64,000 nt of DNA from Anaeramoeba flamelloides (taxonomy: Eukaryota; Metamonada; Anaeramoebidae), in the NCBI GenBank assembly GCA_027625915.1, contig JANTQA010000032.1:4278001-4342000 (forward strand), read 5' to 3'. The position numbers and the translations under genes are program-made. Shown piece by piece: positions 23,070 through 34,400 of the stretch; position 1 is the stretch's first letter; the number at the start of each line of letters is the position of its first letter. The notes beneath the pieces are model-generated. The model did no database searches. It saw nothing but the letters and a program-made list of their open reading frames with translations, and was not told the DNA's origin.

Positions 23070-25280
23070 AATATTTCTTTTTTTAGTTCGATAATATTAT
23101 TTGAATTCTATAGGATTTTTTTTTTTTATTTGTTAGTAAAATTTTATTAATTTTTCTAAATTAAAGAGATATACATTTTCTAATTTATTTTTGTATTTAA
23201 ATTCGTTTTGATTTACTGAAATTATCATATTTTCAATTTTAAATTCTTTTTTGTAAATAAGAATTAGTGTATTTCTGTTTATTTTACATATTCCAGTAAT
23301 GTATGAATTAATTCAATAATTTAAGAAATTTATAGTTTTGATTTCATAATTATATATTTCTAACCCATATGTTAATTGACTTAATATAAATGATTAAAAT
23401 AAACTAATTTTTAAACTATTATTAAGAGAATTGTTATCAAATAGTTGTTTAGAGTTGTTATATGTTCCTTTATATTAATTTTTTAACATATAAACTATAT
23501 GTGAAATTTTCTCTAAATCAATACCCAAAAATATTTTTTTTTGACAGAATTTTTTTTTTTCGAAATAATTCAAAAATAATATTTTATGATCTTTCTTATT
23601 TTTTTTTTCAATTCAATTTATCTTTGAAAATATCGTAAATTTATCAAATTTATAAATTTAAAGTTAAATATTTGATTTGATCTGAAATTGTTGATGAAAT
23701 TGAAAAGTTTTTGGTTTCGTAAAAAAGTGAAAATTCAACAAAAAAAAAATTCAAAAAATTCTTTGTTTGGATGAAAATTTCTTTTGGGTATTATAAGTTT
23801 TTTTCATCAGTAAAATATATTTAACTTAATTTTTCGAACAATAATTTATTAATATAAAGCTTTTTTAACCACTACACATGTATAAAAAGGATTTCTGAAT
23901 TTTATACGTGTTTTTAAAAAATTGTGAATTTTTCATTAACTATGATACTTTCCCGGTATGTTCTCAAGGTTCAGGAAACTTACACATATATCTGATGAAT
24001 TTACTAAAATTATATTGTATTTAAAAAAGAAAGGAAGATAATTTGGGGTCGAAAAGTCAAGAGAAAATCGATAATAGTTTTTACAAATTCAAACAAAAAC
24101 AAACATTTCTCAGAGTTCCTTAAAAGCAATATGTTTTCATATAAAAACATTAAATATACTTGCAAGTTTTCTGGCCCTTCAGAGGATACTCGAAAAGTAT
24201 CATTGTTAATGAAAAAACACAATTTTAAAAAAGCACATGAATAATTCAAATATCTTTTTTGAACGTGTTGAGTATTACCTTTTGGTAAATGAAAAAAGGT
24301 TAAGAATATCGAACTCTATTAATCCGTAAATTCATACTAATTTGAATTCAAAGTAGGGAAAATAAAAAAAGTGGATCTGCTACCCCCCCCCCCCCCCTCA
24401 AAAAAAAAAAAAAAAAGTAACAATTCAATGAAATAATAGAAGCGATTTGCGAGACTAAAATCTAATAGGAAATAATAAAAAAAATAGAAGGGTAAAAAGA
24501 TCCTTCAAATAAAGAAAATATTTTTTTGTTTTGTTTTTTATATAGTGTTTTATTATTTTTTTGTTCAATATAACAGTAAATAGACTAAGATTTTATATTG
24601 TATATTCTTGATTGTTCCAGTTTTATTCATTGGGATCTAGTTACTCGTAAGAAAAGGTATGTTATTTTTACAAAGGAAAAAATAAGTGTAAGTTTAATGT
24701 TACACAAATAGTCTAATAATATTTTTTGAGAATATAAGATATCCGTATTCAAATAACTAAGATCTACAGTAAATTGATGATCAATTATTTTTGGTGGTTT
24801 AAGTCTCTTATAAATTCAAAATCCGAGATTAAAAACTTGAAAAATGAACTTAATCCTTTAATTAATACAAAAATTTCATCTATTTAGCTTTTAGGGTTCA
24901 AATTTGAACGAAATTTAGGGCAAAAAAAATCCAAATTACGAAAAAATCGGATTCTTCATTTATAATGTCGAAAAAATAATCATAGAAATATTTCTTCATA
25001 TGGTTTTTTATGCATTAAATTTTTCATCAAAAGTTTTTGTATTAAAAGTGATATTTACATTTAAATATAATTATTTTCAAGGGAGTGAAATATAATTATT
25101 TTTGGGGTATTTACAAAATTATCCAAAATGTATTAATTAAAATGTTGAAAAAAAAATTTATACCAGTCATTCTTTAGATTCTCCAATAATATTTGTATAT
25201 TATCGATATGGTTGTAATTTGAGTACAAATGATTTATCGTGCCATATAGTTCAAATGATTCGATAAAATCTAATATAAAC
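23070..25280. other. Spacer without a recognised gene
   Basis: AT-rich. It includes a C15 run followed by an A16-type run at 24383-24415, the only long C/G homopolymer in the window. The 79-codon minus frame at 24010-24249 shows no motif and is not called. Confidence 0.35.
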
Positions 25281-25282
25281 CC

Positions 25283-25809
25283 AAATTCAAAATTTTTAAC
25301 ACACCAAAATTCGATTTGTGAAAAAAAAATCTTATTTAATCAATTCAAGAAGATTTACCAAATTATAACCATTCACAAATTGAAATGTTAACACTTTTTT
25401 ATAAATTACTCTACTCACAAAACAATAAATAAATAATTATCAATACAAATAAATCATGGGTGTGTTAAAAATTTTGGAGAGAGCAAAACAAAAAAATACA
25501 TTAGTAAATTTGTTGAAATTCTATTAGGAATATTGATCGATCAAAGGTTAGATACTACCAACTAATTTTATTTGAGTTCTTCTATTTGGTACAACTCAAC
25601 TTTAACCATAATATCAATGGTTGAAAAAAAAATTTGATCCAACCAAACAAATTACGTAATTCAAACAATGAAATGAAAAGGAAAACAAAAACTAAAAGAT
25701 GAAAAAATGATTTCCATATTTTAAAAAATCAAAATTATCTCCAATTTCAATGAAAATGTATTATTGTGATTGTTTGGAACGTTTTAGCTGTGTGGGAAAT
25801 TTTGAATTT
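25283..25809 (+). mobile_element. MITE-like family E, copy 1
   Basis: The ends are inverted repeats: the left reads AAATTCAAAATTTTTAACAC and the right reverse-complements to AAATTCAAAATTTCCCACAC. Full or partial copies lie at 37513-38036, 39541-39830 and about 46950-47480. Shared internal blocks are ATCGATCAAAGGTTAGATAC, GTACAACTCAACTTTAACC and AAACAATGAAATGAAAA. An inner inverted pair (AACACACC / GGGTGTGTT) sits about 25300-25460. It is non-coding. Confidence 0.75.
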
Positions 25810-26541
25810 TAGTTTATATTATCGATGTTTTATTTAACATGATATTATTCGCTTTTTTTCTTATTATCAGAATTAAAAATTTGCAATTTATTTTAGAAAT
25901 TTTGTTAAAAATTCATTTTTTCAAATATTAAAATTGAAACCAAAATAATAGTATTCTGTTGTATAATAAGTACTATTTAAAACTTCCAAATGTTACTATT
26001 TTGATAATTTTTTAAATTTCTAGATTTACTCAATAATTAATTACTTATAAATCTGATCTTTTGCCAAAAATCTTTTTGAATTGGTATTTGACTTTTAAAA
26101 ATGTGCTTTTTATTAAAATTCCTTCTCTAATAAAAATATAACTTTTTTAATGAATTCTATGCAACTTTATCAAATACAAATCTCAATTATTAAATTATAC
26201 CATAACAAATCTTGAACCAAAAATAAATTAACCTGTAGGTATAATTCATTTTTATTAATCTGAGAAAATTCGAAACTTAGTCATTGTAATTTGAACAGTT
26301 TTATTTTATTAAAAAAAACTTTATATATATATATATATATCAAATAATCTTGAGATTGTTATTCTGTATTGAATTTGATTCCATTTTTAGATTTTAGAAG
26401 TAATTAAATTGTAAAATTGTATTTTTTGGGGAATAATTTTTTCTGAATTTTAATAATAATTTCTTTTTTTAACATTGTTTATATACACTAAGTTTTTTTT
26501 TTCTTTTTTCTTTTTCGTTTCTTGGATCGAATTAATCTTAA

Positions 26542-27290
26542 GGGATTAGCATCTACCAAGGAGAAGCCTAGGATCAAAGTATGTTGTTATTGGACCTAAC
26601 CAAATTAGTTCTAAGTGGTTCAAATGTATCTAAAAAATCGATTAGTCAAGTAGTAATATTTGTTGATCCCCATCAATTAAAAATGATCTATGTATTAGTA
26701 AAAAACCTAGTAATTTCAGAATAAAATCTTCATTTCGCCATAAATTTAAATGTTGAATTATCAATATTCAGACTACAAAGTCACAAAATATCTTTCCTAA
26801 CTTTGTGGCCAAATGTAGGTTAGTTACTAAAATATTCATTTATTTTTAAAAAATTAAATAATTAACCAATAAAGTTTTTTGACAAATTATTTCTGAAATC
26901 ATGCAAATATTTTGATGCCAGAGGTATCTTTATCAAAAGCATACAAAACTAATCAGTCTTTGTTTCTTTTATGTTGATGATTATTGAGTTAATCTTTGAA
27001 ATTAAATAATTATAAAAATAGTTACTTTTGGAAGTTCTAAATCTAAATTATTAAATACCAAAATACTGTATTTTGGGTTTCTATTTTTAGATAGGGTAAA
27101 GGAAATAAAAAAAAATTCCCTAAATGAAGCTTTTTTAAGAGTGATCATTAGTAAAAAATGTAATAATTTATTGTGCAATAAGATTTATAATAGATTTTTC
27201 AGAGCTATTTGAGCTATAGTGCACTAATATAATTTTCACCCAATTACAACATACTTTGATTATAAAGAAATCTAGGGTGAGGCTAATCCC
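26542..27290 (+). mobile_element. TTAA-flanked MITE, family A copy 1 (749 bp)
   Basis: TTAA stands on both sides (26538-26541 and 27291-27294). The ends are GGGATTAGC and its reverse complement, with extended similarity. Copies are at 32634-33402, 48585-48802 (right half) and, diverged and interrupted, 57690-59085. The interior has no ORF of note. The target could be TTAA, or TA with termini starting AGGGA, as in Tc1/mariner-type elements; the sequence alone does not separate these. Confidence 0.8.
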
Positions 27291-27299
27291 TTAAAAAAA

Positions 27300-28441
27300 A
27301 AAAGATATCATATTTTTACCAAATAAATACTGGAGTCGGTCCAAGACATATTTTATAAATTATTGTATTGAATATCAAATGAAAAGTCTGATTAAAGTGT
27401 AATAGTTTCTCCTAAATAAGATATAAAGAAATCATTTTTTGACTCTGATTGTTTTTAATTTTATTTTTTTGAAGTAGAAATAAAAAGAAAATTTCTAAAA
27501 ACTCATTTGTAGTATGAATGACAAATAAAATAATCTTAAAGTAATCCATTACTACAATAAAAAAGGTGAAAAATCTCGTTTTTTTTTTAATGAGTGGAAC
27601 TGAAATACTATTCTGCCAAGTTCAAAAATTAAATTTGGTTATTTTCAAGATTTCTTTTGAAAAGACTATTTTTATAAAAATGATCTTGTTTTAATGTATG
27701 TAATTTTTTGGTAAATCCACGTTCATGATATCTATCGGTTGAAAGTGGTTTAGTCTGTAATTTATTTTTAAATTTGAATTTTGGAATATTTAGTTTTTGT
27801 GATTGATGTTGGAAAATTGTAAAAAATCGATTAATTTTTTGGTGAATTAATTTTTGAATGAAAAGTCAGGCAAATAGTGATTATCAATTTACAAATCATT
27901 AAATTTGTTTCTTTGATCAAAGAATTCAACAAGAAAAGAATTTTGTTTGAGTAAGAAAGACAATTATTAATTAACTTTTCTTTTGTTTTATTCTCCAGAT
28001 TAGAAGACCAAACAACATTAAATTCTGTCATTCATGTTCTCCACCATTAATAGATAAAGGTTCTTTGAAATCCACTTCATTTTTTCAAATATCTCTTGGA
28101 AAAGTTTTCAAAGAAAATTCTCTTTTTTTTCTTTAATTTGTTTTTTTAAAAAAGATAAAAAATCAAAAAAAATATCGACTTGCATTTACACCCAGCTCCA
28201 ACAACACCTTGTGTGTTCTATATTTCGATAAGTACTTTTTCCAAACAAAGTAAATTTTAGATTCAAATAAAAATAAAAGTAAAGTGAAATATTTAGATCG
28301 AATCACACTCTTTAACTGTTTTGTGTTTTTAGTGATTTTACAAAAGAGTAATCCGATTGAAAAAATATGTTAAAAATTATTTTGTCATTTTCTTAAAGTT
28401 ATCTATTTTCAATTTTTTTATTCCAACTTCAATCCTCTACA
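27300..28441. other. Region upstream of the G-alpha gene
   Basis: AT-rich with no supported gene. The last 250 bases before the ATG are somewhat richer in C (ACACCCAGCTCCAACAACAC near 28190) and may include the promoter and leader. No TATA-like or other element can be assigned with confidence. Confidence 0.35.
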
Positions 28442-31400
28442 ATGGGTAATTAATTCTATCAATAAAATTGTTTTCCAAGAACTTTTTATTTCAAAGTGTT
28501 TTGTTCTCATCAACCAAAAATTCTTTCTTTGTTATTTTTTTTTATTTTAGGTAATAAACAAAAAAAGCGTTTAAAAAAAAAAAGAAAAAGAAATAAACAA
28601 ATCGAAAAAGATTTACAAAAAGAAGAAGAAGAACTGAACGAACAAATTAAAATTCTTGTTTTAGGTTTGTGCTTGTTAATGAAAAAACTTTTTTTTTTAT
28701 TTAATTTTTTTTTTTTTTATCTTTTTCTTGTTTTGATTAAACTCAAGATCCTAAAAATATTCTTCTGTTCTTCCATTTCAAAATTTATTAAACATAAGGA
28801 ACCGGTGACTCTGGGAAGTCAACACTTATTAAACAGCTTCAAATTGCGTACCGTAATGGTTTTAGTGAAAGAGACTTAAAACGATACAAAACCGCAATTC
28901 GGTGTAATCTCGTTCTACATATGAAAGGGCTTGTGAGCGCAAGTCTAGAATCAAACCTTGAATTTGATTCTGATAATGAGGTAACATTTGTTTATTGTTT
29001 TCAATCAATTGAAAGAAAAAACAAACAACAAAAACTAAAACAAAAATGAGAACAAAAAAAATTAAAAATAATTGACAATATTTTTTTTTTTTTTTTTTTT
29101 TTTTTCATTTTTAATTTTGTTCCCTTTTCCAACAAAAATTCACTCACCAAACCAATTGTCACACCCAAACTTAATTTACAAAAAAAAAAAAACACGATAC
29201 ACTTACTAAAAGGATTATGTTGAGGAGATCACTGAATTACAACCACCAAGCTCAGATAGTTTAGAGCCTGTAACAGTAAAAATGATCAAAAGCCTTTGGT
29301 CTGATTCTACAATTCAAGAGGTATTTGAAAGAAGACATGAATTTGGAATACCTGATACAGCCAATTTGTTTGTTTTTGTTTTTGGCTTTATCTTGATTTT
29401 ATTTTTTTTTTTGTTAAATAAAATTTTTTCTTCTTGTTATTTTAAACTACATTGGATCAACTAATTAACAAATAGTTTTTTTGATGCAATTGATCGAATT
29501 TCTGAAGAAAATTACGAACCAACCGAGGAAGATATCTTAAATTGTCGAATCCCTACGACTGGTGTTATTCATTTAACATTTGAAAAACAAAACAACCCTT
29601 GGCTGTATGTCTTTCTTTTTCTATTTTCTGCTTTCTTTATTTTTTATTGCTTTTTGTTTTTTATTTACTTATTTTTTTTCCTTTTCTTCTTGGTTTATCA
29701 AAAACAAAAAAAACTGTTCAATTTTGATTCGAAAAACAAACACACACAAATTCCTAAAATTGTATAAACATACAAATTTTGCTTCATTCTTTTAAAACAA
29801 ACACCATGAGCCGTAAAATAAAATGAACAAAATTCTCATTTCTCATTCTAAAAAAAAAATATTGGAAATATATTTGGATAATTAAATACCTTACGGACTA
29901 TTCATATTTTCTGCACACTGCAGGTATTAAAATACAATACCGTAACTAATAAAAATGATTTAAAAGAATGAAAATTAAAGAAAAGTCCAAACATTGCAAT
30001 TTTTTGGATTTTGTAGGATTTGAATTAAAAAAAACATTTTATTGATCCAAAAAATTTAATGAAATGTTCCAAACAATACAATGGCAAATTTAAAATAGAT
30101 TTTTTTTTTTTTTTTGAGATTGTACCTGGACATATCTAAACGATTTTAAATTATATTGGTACACTTTAAGAGAACTCTATGATGCTTGAAAATACTTTGG
30201 ATAGGCCCAAGAGCCGTATAATTTTTGATTTTCGAACCTTTACAAGATTAATTTTGAGTTTGGTTTGCAAAAAATAAGTTTTATACTCATATGACAAATT
30301 TTCAAAAAAAAAAAAAAACCTAAATTGTAAAATTTAACAAGGCCTTTTGAGCCACAATTCTTTAAAGTCAACAAACATATTGTTGGTCATAAAAAGAAAT
30401 ATTCACAGACCATAAAATATGAATAGTCCTTAATATTCAAAACTAGCGGCACTTTTATAATTTTATTTTTGGAATGGGAAGTAAAATGGCATCAAAAGTA
30501 ACCAATAAATTTCGGAAAAACTGCAAATTTGGGATATTTAAATGGTTCACCTTCGTAATTAAAATAGACTGTTTTCTTTAAAATACCAACAATTATCTGT
30601 TGAAGTTTTTACTAATTCATAAAATTATAAATTGGCTCTTAAGAAATACAAATCAACACGAATCGCCACAAAATTCTCCTTTGAATTTTAAATAAACTTT
30701 GTTTCTGTTAAAACGAGCCCAAAAAAATTTACAAATATCAATTATTTTTTATAATTGGCTTTTAAAGAATAAAGAAAGAAATAAGTAGAAAAATAAACAT
30801 TGAAAGAATAGTTGATATGAGTATGAACTAAATCTAATAAATCTAAATATTTTCTTAAAAATTAAAAAACTAAAATTTTTAGATAAACCTATTAAAAACA
30901 ATGATGTTCATTTTGATATTCAATTGAAGATTAAATAAAATTTCAATTGAAATCAAAATGATTTCTCTACAATCATTTTCACTGTTTCAGTAACAATTGG
31001 AATACCACTTTTTTTACTTGGTGACTCTATATCTTGATAATAAAATAAAAACTTTTAAAAAACAATTACGTTTTCAGAAAAAAATAGAAAAAAATAGAAA
31101 AAAAAATAGAAAAATAAAGAAAAAATGTGCAAAAATGTGAAAAAATGTGAAACAATGATTTAAATTTTCAAATTTCCAAAATTGAACTTTTATTTCTAAT
31201 CTCCATTCAAACTCCTTTAAACACGTATAATTCATCAATTTCAACTGGACACCTTTGACTGAAAAAATTATTTATTATAAAAAAAATTGCCACTCGTTTT
31301 GCTTATTTTGTTATCTTCATATTAATAAGAAATAAATTTCTACGTAGGGTATCTAATTTTAATTTCTTGAAACCATTTTAAATTGAATTCCTTGATTATA

Positions 31401-34400
31401 CATTATCTTGGTTTTAAGTTTAGAATTCTAAATGCAAAATTTTTATTAAATAAAAAAAATACAAAATGTAATGAAAATAATTTTCTTATTTAAAAATCTA
31501 ATACCAACAAGCAGCAAATAGTTATATCTTTTGATGTCTTGATTGTTGATAAAAATCAGATTTTACAGTTTTAAGGACAAATTCGAAAATAATAAATAAT
31601 TTATTTTTGAAAATTTTATACTAAAAATATTAAAAGTGTCTATAAAAATTAATATATATTTATTGATATTTTAAAAACAAATTCTTATGTTACAGCTGTT
31701 TTAAAAAAGTTGTAACTAATTTTTTTTATAAATCGTTACTCAAACAGTCTGATTTGGCCATTTTAAACAGTTTGAAGTTAAACATTTGAAACCTTTTGCA
31801 ACTCACTTTTTTAAAATAACATTATTATTAAATATTATTATTTTTCAAATTAAGCATCAAAAATTATCGAATATCGTAGAATTTATAAAATTTATTAAAT
31901 AGAAACACATCACCATTCGTAACGTGCTACACTCTAAAAGTATCCAAGACACTTCAATACAAGTTTTTACTAACTATTTTTTTTATAAGTCCGAGTTACA
32001 ATATGTTTTCCTTTGCTTCTAAACCCCATCAAAAATTGTAACTCACCTGAAATAATAAATTGAAAAAAAAATAAATATCTTCGTTTAGTATTCAAGAATA
32101 ACAAATAATTAAATCTGATTAATAATTCCTTTTTAAGTATTCTAAAAAAAGACAAAAACCTGATATTTCAAAAAATTAAAAAAATTTAAACCAAAAACTA
32201 AAAAAAAAGTGAGTCACAATTTTTGAAATGAGCATTACCGATTTTTTATAACTGAACTTTCAATGAAAAAAAGATTAATAAAAAGATTTTTTGCTAATAA
32301 TTATCTTCATTTTAAAAGACATTACATAGCCGAAATTTTTTTAATATTTATTTGTATTTTCAAAGATCTTTTTTTTTTTTCCACATAATCTTTAACCAAA
32401 AAAAGAAAAATTTTGAAAAAGAAAACAAAAGAAAAACAAAAATTTGATGAAATTAGAAAAAATGATTCTCATCCAAAAATTTGAAAATTTTTTATTATTA
32501 GTATGTAATTAATCCACAAAACCACTTCCAAAGAACAATATCAAGTGAGTCAACATTTTTGAAAAATAATTATTAATTGAATTTTTGATTTTTTTCAATA
32601 GAATTGTTTAAGGAAAAGAAAATTAATGTTATAGGGAATTAGCTTTTATCACGGAGAAATCTAAAATAAAAGTATGTAGTAATTGAAAGTAAATCATTTT
32701 AGTGCCCCATAGTTCAAATATCTCTACAAATTCGATTATAAAATAGTACTATTTGTTGATCTTCATCAATTAAAAATGGATCCTTATATTAGTAAAAACT
32801 TCATAATTTCTGAAAAAAATCTACATTTTAATATAAATTTAAAGAGTAAACCATCAACCATTCATACTCCCAAGTTGAAAAATATCTTTCTTAAAATTTG
32901 TCTTGATATGTGGATTGGGTTATTTACAAATAAAATTAGATTTTTTTTAAAAAATTAAATAATTAACTTAAGAGCTTTTTGTGACAAATTATTTTAGAAA
33001 TCCCGGAAAAATATTGATGCTACAATTAACAATATTTATCAAAGGAAACAAAAGTAATCAATCTTTGGGTTTTTTTTTTATGATAATTATTGAGTTAATC
33101 TTTTATTTAAAAAAGTGAAAAAATAGTTAATTTTTGGGAACTTCTAAAATATGAATTATTAAATATTGTAATACTATTATTTTGGTTTCTATTTTTTGGA
33201 TTTGGAAAAGGAATAAGACAAAATATTTCCAAAACTGCAATTTTTAATTGTCACCCATAGTAAAAAAAAATAATAATTTATTGTTCAATAATATTTATGA
33301 TAAATTTTTAAGAGGCATGTAAACCATGTAGCATTAAATATCATTTGCTTTCAATTACAACATAATTTAATTATAGACGAATCTATGGGTGAGGATAATC
33401 CCTTAAAGCTTAAAAAATTGCTTATACCCAAAAAAATATGTGATTTTTTACTTTTTTCAAATATTTGAATTTTTGAAAATAGGTTTAATTACCCCCCTTC
33501 TTTCAATAAAGAAAGAAACAATCTAAAAATTTAATCAAATAATGAAAATGTGAAATGATTTAACACATATTATAATGATTGATATAGCAAAATTTTTTTG
33601 ACTCAATCAGTTTTAAAAACATTAGAAAAACAATAAAAAAAAAATATTGTAAACAAAATTTCTAAAAAATTGTTATTAAAATATTATCAAGGAGAAGGAC
33701 TCTGTATATTCCAAGGAGATCCCTTATCACCAATTATATTTGCTCTTATTCCACATTTTCTTTTACTAAGAATAATACCATTAACAAATCATTGTCAAAT
33801 GTTTGAAGGTGATTTAATCTTAATCATAAAAGGAAATATAAATCAAATAAATGGAAAATTAATTTCTAAATATCAAAAAATTATTCAATTTGGATTAAGA
33901 TTGAATAATGACAAAACAGAAATTAAAAGATTTTTCAAAATGGATTAAATATTTGGGAATTTATTTGGAAAAAATTTCACATTTAGTATATAATCTGAAA
34001 AAGGCAAAAGAAACTTATAACAAGTCTAAATAATTATTCAATAATAATTTACGAACAAATAATTTGAAAATTAGATTATTTAAATCTTTTATATTATGCC
34101 AATTAACATATGGATTTAGAAATATATGATTTTGAAATAGCAACACTAAACTATTTAAACTCTTGGATTAATACGTGTATTACCGAAATATGAAAAATAA
34201 ACAGAAATCTACAGTTCTAATTTATAAAAGCAGAATTTAAATTCCAAAATTTGGCAATTTCAGTTAATAAAAAGAAATTTAAATTCAAAAATTAATTAAA
34301 AGATTTATCTGTGCATAATTTGGAAAAACTAATAAAATTTAATCAAAGAATAAACAATAAAATTAATTGGAATTCAAAGAATTTAAAGCTTTTTAAAAAA

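Noticed and set aside
32776-32958. 60-codon frame in family A copy 2
   Set aside because: Not preserved as an open frame in copy 1 at the matching place, so there is no sign of selection.
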